Below, piece after piece: positions 25,752 through 34,913 of a stretch of 64,000 nucleotides of DNA. The stretch is from Congregibacter variabilis (GTDB taxonomy: Bacteria; Pseudomonadota; Gammaproteobacteria; Pseudomonadales; Halieaceae). Positions within the stretch are counted from its first letter, which is position 1, and every line of letters begins with the position of its first letter. The stretch lies in contig NZ_CP136864.1 of NCBI RefSeq assembly GCF_045689235.1, positions 1,860,001 through 1,924,000 of the forward strand, in the 5' to 3' direction. The position numbers and the translations under genes were made by a program. Below the pieces are notes generated by a model that did no database searches, was not told the origin of the DNA, and saw nothing but the letters and a program-made list of their open reading frames with translations.

Positions 25752-26441
25752 ATGATTAACAACCACCACTCGCTACCGTCCCATACCGCTATCCGACGGT
25801 CCGCACTTCAGTTCTTCTCGCTTACAAAGGCACTATTAGCATTGACGACCGCCGGTGGGCTGCTCGCCTTCACCAGCAATGCTTTCAGTAGCCCCATCCT
25901 CAGTGAGATTCATTACAACGGCGTCGCCAGTGGCTCCGATCCCGACGAGTTCATTGAGCTAAGCAATGACCGCGAACTCAGTGTGGACCTCACAGATTGG
26001 CGCTTCACTCAGGGTATCTCTTATGTTTTTGCCGCCGGCTCGACCTTGGAACCCGGAAAATCATTGGTTCTCGCTCGAGATCCCGACGGGTTTCGAAGTG
26101 TCTTTGCTGACTACGTCGGGGACATCTTTGACTTCTCGGGTGCGCTGTCAAACGCTGGCGAGACGCTCACCCTGAGCAATGCCGATGGCATCGAAGCCTG
26201 GTCGGTAAGTTACGACGATAGCGGAGACTGGCCAGAGCAAGCCGACGGGCTGGGGAGCTCTCTTCAGCTGATCTTTGGCAGCCTTGATTCAAGCAAGGCG
26301 AGTAACTGGACAGCACAGCCACCCACGCCTGGCTATTGGCGGGCGACAAATCCAAGCCCCTCTCCGGTACACGCACCTATGAGTCTCGCACTTCTTTGCA
26401 TCGGATTATTCGCACTGCGGTCACGCAAAAGGGTGCTTTGA
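25752..26441 (+). CDS. Lamin-tail-domain surface protein with PEP-CTERM-like tail
   Basis: A 229-aa exported protein. It has a signal peptide (ALLALTTAGGLLAFTSNAFS), then an LTD domain (about 48-165) with its typical start ILSEIHYNG and FIELSN, then a low-complexity linker. The C-terminal sorting tail is a proline-containing VHAPMS motif, a hydrophobic helix and a basic RSRKR end. This tripartite tail matches the PEP-CTERM/exosortase type in a variant form (AP instead of PEP). It suggests processing by an exosortase or similar enzyme encoded elsewhere. The role is probably extracellular adhesion or nuclease-like binding; unproven. Confidence 0.8.
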   Translation: MINNHHSLPSHTAIRRSALQFFSLTKALLALTTAGGLLAFTSNAFSSPILSEIHYNGVASGSDPDEFIELSNDRELSVDLTDWRFTQGISYVFAAGSTLEPGKSLVLARDPDGFRSVFADYVGDIFDFSGALSNAGETLTLSNADGIEAWSVSYDDSGDWPEQADGLGSSLQLIFGSLDSSKASNWTAQPPTPGYWRATNPSPSPVHAPMSLALLCIGLFALRSRKRVL

Positions 26442-26607
26442 ATCGACAAAATAAGCTCAAAAACCCAAGCAGCCCCATAGATTCATAGGAAAAATGTGAA
26501 GGCCTCCCTTTCATTGGCTCGCCGCAGCCCTCAAACTTGCGCCTGGGATCTCGGAACCTTATTTCAAAACCCGCTCAACGAGATCAACCGTTACAGGGCC
26601 GCCGTTT

Positions 26608-27816
26608 ATGTCCGACTTCTTTATCGGAAGACAACCGATCTTTGATGACAAGGTCAAACTATTCGCCTATGAACTGCTCTTTCGCAGTTCCGACACCGGC
26701 GCTGCACCAAAGGATCTGGACGATGATGTGGCCACCGCTCAGGTTTTAAGCATCAGTGAAGAAGTGGGCCTGACGCAGCTAGTGGGCGACCGTCCTGCCT
26801 TTATCAACCTTCCTCACAAATTTCTTGTGGAGCCAGAGCTCCTCCCCTTTGAACCCGACAACGTTGTACTGGAAGTGCTTGAACACGTTGAAATAGACGA
26901 TGAGGTCATCCGGGGAATGGCTGCACTGGGCGAGCGCGGCTATACCATGGCTCTGGATGACTTCGTCTACGACGCACGCTTTGACACTGCATTGAAGCAC
27001 GTAGCCATAGTAAAACTGGAAATCCCACAGATCGCACCAGAGAACTGGGGCACAGAGATTTCCCGACTGAAGGACCTTGGGGTTAAGGTACTGGCGGAAA
27101 AAGTAGAGACCAACGAAGAATTCGAAACACTCAAGGCTCTGGGCTGCGACTATTTCCAGGGCTACTTTTTTGCCAAGCCCAAAGTCGTCACGGGCAAACG
27201 GCTTGCACCCAACAAACTGGCTGTGATGCAGCTCATGTCCAAGATCAATAATCCAGAGACTGACATCGACTCCCTCAGCGAGCTCGTAAGTCGTGATGTT
27301 GCTATCTCTGTACGCGCCATGAACTACGTCAACTCTCCAGCCGGAGCACTCAACCGACGCATTGAATCGATTCGCGAGGCGGTGGTTTACATCGGCAGAG
27401 AAACCATCAGACGCTGGGTAACACTTCTGATTATGGCCAGACTCGACGACAAGCCAGGGGAACTGGTCACCATGGCCCTGGTGCGCGCCAAATTCATGGA
27501 GCTATTGGCGCTCGAAGCTGAGCAAGAGGATGCTAATGCATTTTTTACCGTTGGCCTCTTCTCTGTACTCGATGCCTTGATGGATGCTCCCCTCGAAGAA
27601 GTCATTGACACCCTGACTATCCCCCGGGAACTGCACGACGCTCTGTGCCAACACCTTGGCAACAAGGGAGCATCCCTGAAACTGGCAAAAGCACTGGAAT
27701 ACGGTGAGCTCTCGAGTTTCGAGCAGTTCCAGATTCCAGCGCCAGTGATCGCCAGCCTCCACCAATCGGCGACGCAATGGGCCGACGAGACGCTCGCAGG
27801 GATGGCAAACTCCTAG
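26608..27816 (+). CDS. EAL-HDOD signalling protein (degenerate EAL, YuxH-like)
   Basis: A 402-aa cytoplasmic protein with an EAL-like domain (about 1-200) followed by an HDOD domain (about 200-395). It starts with FIGRQPIFD and YELLFRS, where active phosphodiesterases have EALLR. ALDDF, KLEIP and the loop FQGYFFAKP are kept. The missing EAL metal ligand suggests a c-di-GMP binding or scaffold role rather than catalysis. Proteins of this architecture affect motility and biofilm in other gammaproteobacteria. It is followed 90 nt later by a stand-alone HDOD protein, probably related in function. Confidence 0.88.
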   Translation: MSDFFIGRQPIFDDKVKLFAYELLFRSSDTGAAPKDLDDDVATAQVLSISEEVGLTQLVGDRPAFINLPHKFLVEPELLPFEPDNVVLEVLEHVEIDDEVIRGMAALGERGYTMALDDFVYDARFDTALKHVAIVKLEIPQIAPENWGTEISRLKDLGVKVLAEKVETNEEFETLKALGCDYFQGYFFAKPKVVTGKRLAPNKLAVMQLMSKINNPETDIDSLSELVSRDVAISVRAMNYVNSPAGALNRRIESIREAVVYIGRETIRRWVTLLIMARLDDKPGELVTMALVRAKFMELLALEAEQEDANAFFTVGLFSVLDALMDAPLEEVIDTLTIPRELHDALCQHLGNKGASLKLAKALEYGELSSFEQFQIPAPVIASLHQSATQWADETLAGMANS

Positions 27817-27906
27817 GTCCGGCAAACTCCCCAGAAAGCTGCAACTGCTGCTAAACTGACGCGCGTTTTAAGTAAGCAAGAACAAATACACCGAGGGCCA
27901 ACAGCA

Positions 27907-28749
27907 ATGAGTAATCCGGCATTTGAGTTTGTCCGCCAGCTGGGCATGGAGCTAGCGGCAGGCGAGTTTGACCTTCCGCCTTTCCCGGACACTGCTATGC
28001 GTGTGCAGCGATGCGTTGCTGACCCCGATTCCGATATCAATTCTCTGGGTGTCATTGTCGCAAGCGAACCCGCTTTGGCCGCGAGACTTATGCGCATGGC
28101 CAACTCAGCAATGATGCGCCGCGGACCCATGGAAGTCACTGACATCAATACGGCAATTTCGCGCGTCGGCATGGATATGGTGCAAAACGCCGCCGTGTCC
28201 TTCGCTGCGCGTGAGGCCTTCACCTTCCCCAAGGGCAGCCCTTTTATTGAGGACCTGAACAAGCTTCGACTGCACAGTGTAAAGGTTGCATCACTCAGCT
28301 ACGTGTTGGCCAAAAACAGCCGCTTTGTTGGCAAGCCTGACGAAGCAATGCTTGCGGGCCTTCTTCACGCCGTGGGTAAGTTTTACATCCTCACCAAGGC
28401 CGCTGACCACCCGGAGCTCTTTACCGATCGCGAAGCGGTAGACGGACTGTTGGCTCAGTGGCACACCGGCGTAGCCCGCGCGATTGTCGAATCCTGGGAT
28501 TTCCCTGAGTCCATAGCCATTGGTGTTGACGAGCAAGAACTCAAAGAGCGCGACCGGATATCTTCAGCCGACGTCAGCGACGTTTTGTTTATCGCAAACA
28601 TTCTCGCCCGCGCCGGCGTCAAAGTAGCCGCCGAGCTAGGTGACCTGGACGCACTGGCGCGACTTAGAATGAGTAACGATGCGCTTGTGAAAGTACTTGA
28701 AGACAGCGAAGAAGAAATACAGTCAATGATTGAGGCACTCAGCGGCTAA
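27907..28749 (+). CDS. HDOD domain protein
   Basis: A 280-aa protein consisting mostly of one HDOD domain (about 20-215; LPPFPDTAMRVQ, LAARLMRMANSAM, AMLAGLLHAVGKFYI). HDOD is a catalytically dead relative of HD phosphohydrolases used in signal transduction; the expected HD pair is absent (HAVGK). The C-terminus is a charged helix (EDSEEEIQSMIEAL). It lies in the same orientation as the EAL-HDOD gene. Confidence 0.88.
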   Translation: MSNPAFEFVRQLGMELAAGEFDLPPFPDTAMRVQRCVADPDSDINSLGVIVASEPALAARLMRMANSAMMRRGPMEVTDINTAISRVGMDMVQNAAVSFAAREAFTFPKGSPFIEDLNKLRLHSVKVASLSYVLAKNSRFVGKPDEAMLAGLLHAVGKFYILTKAADHPELFTDREAVDGLLAQWHTGVARAIVESWDFPESIAIGVDEQELKERDRISSADVSDVLFIANILARAGVKVAAELGDLDALARLRMSNDALVKVLEDSEEEIQSMIEALSG

Positions 28750-28856
28750 GGACTCACAGCGAAAAGCGTCAAGGATGCATCGCTCTTTGTCGCCTTGAGT
28801 AAAACGAGTAAGCCGGGCAAGAGTCGAGCAAGAGTCGAGCAAGAGACTATCCACGT

Positions 28857-29630
28857 TTATAAGGCTTCTCTAAGCATCGCTCGGCGTAGATAAGCGATCT
28901 GTGTTCCCAGGGATAAATCCTTGGGGCAGACATCTTCGCAGCCGAGCAAGCTCATACAGCCAAACACCCCGTCGTCATCACCGATGAGCTCGTAGAAGGC
29001 TGCATCATCTCTGTCGTCTCGCGGGTCCAGACGCAGCCGTGCAAGCTTGTTTAAGCCCACAGCACCCACAAAATCATCGCGCATTTGCGCGGTACCGCAA
29101 GCCGCCACGCAGCAGCCACATTCAATACAGCGATCCAGCTCATAGATATCCTCGGCGAGAGAAGGCTCCATGGGCTCTTCCACCTCACAGGGGTCACGCT
29201 CAGTCGCTGCGCCATCAACCCATATCTGAAGACGCTCGCTCATTGCGCGCATCCAACGCCCTGTATCCACCGACAAATCGCCGATAAGTGCAAATCCAGG
29301 CAACGGGGCAAGGCGTGTAGGACTTTGCAAACTCGACAGTAGTGTTCGACAGGCCAGTCCCGGCCGCCCATTGATCAGCATGCCGCAGGAACCACAAATC
29401 CCGGCTCGACATACAAAATCAAACTGCAAAGACGGATCCTGCTGTTCTCGAATTTCTGACAGTGCGATAAATAGCGTCATCCCCTCGGTCAACTCTACAC
29501 AATAGCTCTGCCAATAGGCTTGCTCGGATTCATCAAGCGGATTGCATCGCAAGACTTCCAAAGTAAACAGCTGGGTCGTTCCAGAGGATGAGCGATCACT
29601 CGCCAACACCTTTATCGGTGGCTGATTCAT
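28857..29630 (-). CDS. frdB: Fumarate reductase/succinate dehydrogenase iron-sulfur subunit
   Basis: A 257-aa subunit with all three clusters readable: [2Fe-2S] in VCRAGICGSCG...LAC (about 75-94), [4Fe-4S] in CIECGCCVAAC, and [3Fe-4S] in CMSLLGCEDVCPKDL. It relays electrons between the flavoprotein and the diheme cytochrome b. The start codon overlaps the stop of the flavoprotein gene (ATGA), so the two are coupled. The gene order C-A-B is that of Wolinella-type quinol:fumarate reductase. Confidence 0.93.
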   Translation of the reverse strand: MNQPPIKVLASDRSSSGTTQLFTLEVLRCNPLDESEQAYWQSYCVELTEGMTLFIALSEIREQQDPSLQFDFVCRAGICGSCGMLINGRPGLACRTLLSSLQSPTRLAPLPGFALIGDLSVDTGRWMRAMSERLQIWVDGAATERDPCEVEEPMEPSLAEDIYELDRCIECGCCVAACGTAQMRDDFVGAVGLNKLARLRLDPRDDRDDAAFYELIGDDDGVFGCMSLLGCEDVCPKDLSLGTQIAYLRRAMLREAL

Positions 29631-31606
29631 GGTGTTTGATCCTCAAGCTTGGGACGCTGATTCAGACCACGATAGCTCGGGGGCAGCTCGCTGCGAAACG
29701 GCATCAACGCATTCTGGCGTTGCTCGCCCTCAGGGTAGCGATCGCAGGTAGCCGCCACCTCATCGACTCTGCGAGCACTGTCTGGATGCTCAACAAAGTC
29801 CTGCGCGCCATAGCCGCGCCACCCTGGAGGCAGCTCCATGCGCAGCACGTCAATGTCTTCGTAACGCAGTGTCGGCTCCTCAGCGCCTTCAGACCATTGG
29901 GCCAGCGTTCGCTGTAACCAGTCCCGGTCGTTCCGCTGCGGGTAATCCTCTCGATAGTGAGCGCCTCGGCTTTCGGTGCGCGCCAGTGCGCCCTGAGCGA
30001 CACACAGTGCCAACTTAAGCATTCGAGGGAGTCGATACGCCGCCACCAACTCGGGGTTAGCACCCGGCCGGCTGCTGGCCAGACGCATCATTGCGCTTTG
30101 GCGAAGCAGCGTACTAAGCCCGTTAACAGCCTCCTCCAGAGTCTCGCGATGCCGAAAGATCCCCACCTTATCGGTCATCAGATTTTGCATTTGGGCCATC
30201 AGTAATAAGGGGTTTGCGGTGTCAGTACCGCTCGTCAATGCCGTCAGACCGCGCGATTGCGCGGTAATCGCATCTCGCGCCAGTGTTGGGGAAACCCGCA
30301 GCTCGCCGTCTGGGCTCTCGCAAAAGTCCGCAATGTATTCGCCGACAAGCATGCCGGCCACCACCGTCTCGGCAACCGAGTTCCCCCCTAAGCGGTTAAA
30401 GCCATGCAGATCCCAGCAGGCTGCCTCACCGGCCGCAAACAAGCCCTTCAACCCATAGGCCGCGCCCTGATGATTCGTACGAATACCGCCCATGGAGTAA
30501 TGCTGGGCCGGGCGCACAGGAATCAGGGATTGCGCCGGATCTATACCCAAAAAATGCTGACAGATTTCCTTTACTTCCCGCAGACGGGAATTGATATGCG
30601 CCGCCCCGAGTAGGCGAATATCCAGCCACAAATGCTCACCAAAGCGGCTGTGCGCTGCATTACCCGCGCGAATATGCTCCTCCATACGCCGGGACACCAC
30701 GTCGCGAGAAGCCAACTCCATTTTCTGCGGCTCGTAGTCCGGCATAAAGCGATGTTCAGCGCCATCCAGCAATAGCCCGCCATCACCGCGACACCCCTCG
30801 GTGACAAGAATACCCGCGGGGAATATACCCGTAGGATGAAACTGCACGGCTTCCATGTTTCCCAACACGCCCCGGCCAGTTTCAAGTGCAATGGCCGCCC
30901 CCATTCCCTCATTGATAATGGCGTTGGTCGACACCCGATAGATCCGCCCAAATCCTCCGGTGGCAATGCAGGTAGCTCTTGCGATGTACGCAAGTAAGGC
31001 GCCGGTCTTTAAGTTTCGGGCAACAACGCCGCAGCAGCGCTCGCCGTCGCAGATCAGAGCCATAGCCTCCATGCGCTCATGCACAGGAATCGATTCAGCC
31101 ACGGCCCGATCAGACATGGTGTAGAGCATGGAGTGACCGGTTCCATCGGACACATAGCTCGCGCGCCACTGAGCCGTCCCGCCAAAGTTACGCGCAGTTA
31201 TAAGTCCGTGTGCGGCGTTCGACTCCGTGATGGTTACCCGCTGACCGTTCACCACCACCTCATGGTCGCCGCGTTCTACCCGGTTCCAGGGCACCCCCCA
31301 GGCAGCAAGTTCTCGAATTGCTTTTGGCGCGGTCTCGGCAAACATTCGAACGACCTGCTGATCGGCGCCCCAGTCGCTACCTCTTACCGTGTCGGCAAAG
31401 TGCACAGTCTCGCTGTCGCCGCGACCCTTTGTGGTGTTGCCGAGACTGGCCTGCATACCGCCCTGCGCGGCCGCAGAATGTGAGCGTTTCGCGGGAACCA
31501 GACTCAGAGTAATAACATCGAGTCCTCGTCGCTTGGCCGCAATAGCAACACGCAGCCCCGCAAGCCCTCCTCCCACCACCAACACGTCTGTGTAGATCAC
31601 ATCCAT
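29627..31606 (-). CDS. frdA: Fumarate reductase/succinate dehydrogenase flavoprotein subunit
   Basis: A 659-aa FAD protein catalysing fumarate/succinate interconversion. It shows the dinucleotide fold VGGGLAGLRVA, the covalent FAD His43 (RSHSAAAQGG), the substrate-binding HPTGIFPAG and the active-site segments RDVVSRRM and HYSMGGI. The length equals Wolinella FrdA (about 656). No Tat or Sec signal, so the site faces the cytoplasm. Start and stop overlap with the flanking subunit genes (TGATG upstream, ATGA downstream). Confidence 0.94.
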   Translation of the reverse strand: MDVIYTDVLVVGGGLAGLRVAIAAKRRGLDVITLSLVPAKRSHSAAAQGGMQASLGNTTKGRGDSETVHFADTVRGSDWGADQQVVRMFAETAPKAIRELAAWGVPWNRVERGDHEVVVNGQRVTITESNAAHGLITARNFGGTAQWRASYVSDGTGHSMLYTMSDRAVAESIPVHERMEAMALICDGERCCGVVARNLKTGALLAYIARATCIATGGFGRIYRVSTNAIINEGMGAAIALETGRGVLGNMEAVQFHPTGIFPAGILVTEGCRGDGGLLLDGAEHRFMPDYEPQKMELASRDVVSRRMEEHIRAGNAAHSRFGEHLWLDIRLLGAAHINSRLREVKEICQHFLGIDPAQSLIPVRPAQHYSMGGIRTNHQGAAYGLKGLFAAGEAACWDLHGFNRLGGNSVAETVVAGMLVGEYIADFCESPDGELRVSPTLARDAITAQSRGLTALTSGTDTANPLLLMAQMQNLMTDKVGIFRHRETLEEAVNGLSTLLRQSAMMRLASSRPGANPELVAAYRLPRMLKLALCVAQGALARTESRGAHYREDYPQRNDRDWLQRTLAQWSEGAEEPTLRYEDIDVLRMELPPGWRGYGAQDFVEHPDSARRVDEVAATCDRYPEGEQRQNALMPFRSELPPSYRGLNQRPKLEDQTP

Positions 31607-32331
31607 CAGTGGCTTGCCTCTATCGCCGTAGGGTCATAGCGCACTCCCGCGCGAACAGCCTCTTCCTCACCGATACGCAGATAGGCTTGCTGCGTCGCAA
31701 GACCCAGCACCAGAAAAAACGTCACCAAGCCATACACCACGCGGCGAAGCCTCTGGCGTTTTCTGACGCTATCGCCCAATCCAAACCAGCCCCACTTGAT
31801 GATCAATCGATAAAGACCAATGCCCGCATGCACCTCTACGGAGAATAAGAGTATGAGCCCGAGCACCCAGCCGCCGTCAGCAATACGCGCGGAGGATGCA
31901 TGCGGGCCGATGTTCGCCGGGTGAATAAAAAGCTCTAGAAGATGCGCTGTGGCAAAAAACATGAGGACCAGCCCGGTAAGCACCTGCAGCAGCCACAGAG
32001 TGGTCTCCTCATGGCGCATTCCGCGCATGTGTACCAGCCATGCTCGCCACTGACGGTAACCGTCAGGCATCTTACGAATAGCAAGTACGGTATGCACCGC
32101 AAACAGCACAAATATAGTCAGCGCCACAAGACTCACCAACCAGGGCTGTGGCGTATCAAAAAACAGGGAACCCTCGAAGAACCGCGTAACCCGAAACATT
32201 GCAGACTTCCCCAGAAGAATGCTCGACACGGCAAAGAGGTGCGCCCACATGAAGAGGACCAGTAGCAGGCCCGTTAGCCCCTGGACCAAATCCAGCCAGG
32301 CCGGCCAACGTTTATCGGAGAGTGCTAGCAA
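31606..32331 (-). CDS. frdC: Fumarate reductase diheme cytochrome b subunit
   Basis: A 241-aa membrane anchor with five transmembrane helices. The histidines His31, His80, His130 and His168 are spaced as the four heme ligands of Wolinella FrdC (44, 93, 143, 182). Glu53 and Glu166 fall on the positions of the quinone-site Glu66 and the E-pathway Glu180 of that enzyme. This supports a Wolinella-type diheme QFR/SQR that can couple quinone chemistry to transmembrane proton movement. The stop overlaps the frdA start by one base. Confidence 0.92.
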   Translation of the reverse strand: MLALSDKRWPAWLDLVQGLTGLLLVLFMWAHLFAVSSILLGKSAMFRVTRFFEGSLFFDTPQPWLVSLVALTIFVLFAVHTVLAIRKMPDGYRQWRAWLVHMRGMRHEETTLWLLQVLTGLVLMFFATAHLLELFIHPANIGPHASSARIADGGWVLGLILLFSVEVHAGIGLYRLIIKWGWFGLGDSVRKRQRLRRVVYGLVTFFLVLGLATQQAYLRIGEEEAVRAGVRYDPTAIEASH

Positions 32332-32440
32332 GCAAATCTGCCCCGGAGCCAGTTAGGCCCTCACTGTATAACAATGGCAGATTATGGATGTGGTCGCAGC
32401 GGGCGATATTGACCTGCCGCAAGAAAATGCCACTCAGCGA

Positions 32441-33877
32441 TTAGTAGTTCTCATCGATCCCCAGACGCGGCAGATTAACCGTTGCGGCATCAAAGTTGGC
32501 CTGCGCTACCCGCGTGCGCTGATAGGCGGTGTAAAAACGCACCCGTGCATCGGCGGCTGTTTCTTCCCGGATATTCACCAAAAAGAAGTCGCTGGCTCCC
32601 TGCTCAAACCGTCGGACCTCGGCACGCCGCATAGTCTCAGACAGTTCAACATCCTGCTTTGCCAGCTCCATAAGCTGTCTCGCCGTATCTAACTCGAGAA
32701 GGATGTTACGCAGTTCTATCTCGACCTGGTCTTCCAGGCGTCGCTGCTCCTGACGCAAGGACTCCAGCTCGGCGCGAGCCTGAGTGATCTTACCTTTTGC
32801 CTGGCGTCGCTCCAGAGGGACACTAAAGGTAAAACCCACAATAGCGTCGGTCCCGTCGCGCGATGCTCCGCCCTCTCCGATGGAACCAAAGCCCTCAGCG
32901 AGCTCAAGATTTAAATCCAGACGCGGCTTTAACTCGTTTTCAGACAGCGCGATTTTCTGCAGCGCCCGTTCGGCCCCGGTCTGCAGAATTCGCAACTCTG
33001 GACGTTGTTCCAGGACTGAAGAAACGTCCAGGGAGCTTGCCGACGGCAACGGAGGCAAGGTACCGAATTGCTCCTCCGAGGGCAGTCGCTGCGCGCCGGG
33101 CATAAGCGGCTCGCCATCTTCGTCACGAAGATAAAAAGCCAACTGGTTTGCCGCCACCTGAAAATCCCGCCGGGAAGCTGTCATAAGCGTCTGGCGTCGA
33201 GTGATGTTCTGTCGATTTTCAGTAATAAAAATAGCTGCGCGACGACCGCTGCTGACTTCCCGCTCAAGACCTGTCTCGCGCTCTAGCGCAATGCGCAAAA
33301 GGTTATCGTATACAGCCAACTCCTGACCCGCCGCCACCCAGCGCCAATAAGCTGCCAGCGCCCGCTGTTGTACGCCGACTTTAGTGAGCAATACATCAAG
33401 CTGGGCCTGCACAAGAGCGAGCTCTGCATCTATCTGACCGAAGCGCCGGGAATCAATATCACGATCCCGGAACATGCTGAACAAGACACCCAATTTGGCG
33501 GTGCCGCCGTTATTTGTGAAGTACTCGTCCTCGTAGATCGGAAAATCGCCGTTGGACAATGAATATTGGCCGTATAGCTGGGCTCCGAGAGGCCGAAGCG
33601 GCTTCACCACGTTGCCACTGAGGGCCGTGCCGTCGTAAAACCCATCGACCCGGTCAAAACCATCTGCACCAAAAACCAGATCAAAAGCACCCAGGGACTC
33701 GGTAACCCGACCCTCGGCCGCTTGACGCTGAGCCAAGGCCTTGAGTATCGACGGAAAATGCTCCTCGGACGCTGCGAGCACTTCTTCAGGTAACAGCGGC
33801 ATCTGGGCCAGCGGAACGTCCGCCCGCAGCCCCGGTGCAACGCTAAGCGCAACTAAAAGTAAGGTACGAGCGATCAC
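32441..33877 (-). CDS. TolC-family outer-membrane channel protein
   Basis: A 478-aa protein with a signal peptide (LLLVALSVAPGLRA) and the duplicated long-helix architecture of outer-membrane efflux proteins. Examples are the heptad-rich segments around 170-240 and 370-440 (ARAELESLRQEQRRLEDQVEIELRN is split by turns) and barrel strands around 100 and 320. It should form the trimeric exit duct for the HlyD-like adaptor encoded upstream, with which it overlaps by ATGA. It is the last gene of the three-gene operon. Confidence 0.9.
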   Translation of the reverse strand: MIARTLLLVALSVAPGLRADVPLAQMPLLPEEVLAASEEHFPSILKALAQRQAAEGRVTESLGAFDLVFGADGFDRVDGFYDGTALSGNVVKPLRPLGAQLYGQYSLSNGDFPIYEDEYFTNNGGTAKLGVLFSMFRDRDIDSRRFGQIDAELALVQAQLDVLLTKVGVQQRALAAYWRWVAAGQELAVYDNLLRIALERETGLEREVSSGRRAAIFITENRQNITRRQTLMTASRRDFQVAANQLAFYLRDEDGEPLMPGAQRLPSEEQFGTLPPLPSASSLDVSSVLEQRPELRILQTGAERALQKIALSENELKPRLDLNLELAEGFGSIGEGGASRDGTDAIVGFTFSVPLERRQAKGKITQARAELESLRQEQRRLEDQVEIELRNILLELDTARQLMELAKQDVELSETMRRAEVRRFEQGASDFFLVNIREETAADARVRFYTAYQRTRVAQANFDAATVNLPRLGIDENY

Positions 33878-34911
33878 TGGCTTGGCATCACCATAGGATC
33901 ACCCTGACCGGGAAAATTCGGCGGGAAGTTGTTGAGTTGGCGCCAGATTTCATAGCCTACCGAGACTTCATCAAGCAGCACCCAGCTACGCGCTTTGGAA
34001 CCGAAGCGCACAAATCTTCTATCGGGCCAGGCCACGCCGGTATCCTCGTCTTCCTCGACCAAAATCCGAAAGCGACCGTTGCTCTGTGCTGTAGGATCAA
34101 TCGCAATGACGTGTCCGCTAAAGGTACCCACTGCCACCGATGGCCAGCCACTTATCTGAATTACGGGCCAGCCTTCAAACTGAATTCGGACTTTTGCGCC
34201 CTCTCGAACCAACGCAATATCACGGCCATCAACAAACATCTCGATAGCGCGCTCAGCGTTATCAGGTACAAAAGTGGCAACGACCTGCCCCGCGCTGATA
34301 AACGTGGCTGCATCGCCGGCGTTTACCCGCAAAATCGTGCCGTCGCGGGGTGCCCGCACAATCTGTACCGACTGACGAGAGAGGTTCACATCCACTCGGC
34401 TCAACTGGGCCCCAGCCTCCGCTACGTCTGCACGCAGCTGCTCCACTCTGATGCGTGCCTGCTCATATTCCCGACGTGCAGACAGCCCTTCGTCAAACAG
34501 CTTCTCCATGCGCCGCTTGTCAATCTGCGCGATCTCTAAAGCCGTCTCCGCCGCGGTGAGCTTGGCCATCACTTGCCCACGCTCTGACTGTAAACGCTCC
34601 AACAGCTGCGGATCGTTGTCGACAATTTTGACAATAGGATCGCCGACCTTTACCCGGGAACCATCACGGACATACCATTCCTGAATTCGGCCAGGCACCA
34701 GCGCGTTCACCTCCTGCATACGGTCATTTGGGTTCAGCGCCGTGACGTTTCCGGGGCCACTTGCGGTCTGCACCCAGGGAACAAAAGTCAAAAACAAACC
34801 TACGAAGAGAAAGAAAAACAGCAAGCCAAACCCTACAACCCGTGCAACCCTGGGCACTCCAATGGCATTAAGCGTCGTGAATTTTTCGTTGTGATAGTTA
34901 AACAAAGCCAT
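33874..34911 (-). CDS. HlyD-family membrane fusion protein
   Basis: A 345-aa periplasmic adaptor with one N-terminal membrane helix (about 25-48, LLFFFLFVGLFLTFV). This is followed by a biotinyl-lipoyl-like half (NALVPGRIQEWYV, DGSRVKVGDPIV), a long coiled coil (about 100-170), the second lipoyl half (VRAPRDGTILRV) and beta-barrel domains. It would connect the inner-membrane ABC protein (2 nt upstream) to the TolC-like channel. The topology is that of type I secretion or peptidase-free export adaptors. Confidence 0.9.
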   Translation of the reverse strand: MALFNYHNEKFTTLNAIGVPRVARVVGFGLLFFFLFVGLFLTFVPWVQTASGPGNVTALNPNDRMQEVNALVPGRIQEWYVRDGSRVKVGDPIVKIVDNDPQLLERLQSERGQVMAKLTAAETALEIAQIDKRRMEKLFDEGLSARREYEQARIRVEQLRADVAEAGAQLSRVDVNLSRQSVQIVRAPRDGTILRVNAGDAATFISAGQVVATFVPDNAERAIEMFVDGRDIALVREGAKVRIQFEGWPVIQISGWPSVAVGTFSGHVIAIDPTAQSNGRFRILVEEDEDTGVAWPDRRFVRFGSKARSWVLLDEVSVGYEIWRQLNNFPPNFPGQGDPMVMPSQ

Positions 34912-34913
34912 CC

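Noticed and set aside
28819..28841. Two tandem copies of AAGAGTCGAGC after the HDOD gene
   Set aside because: Too short and only two units; no sign of function beyond a local slippage duplication.
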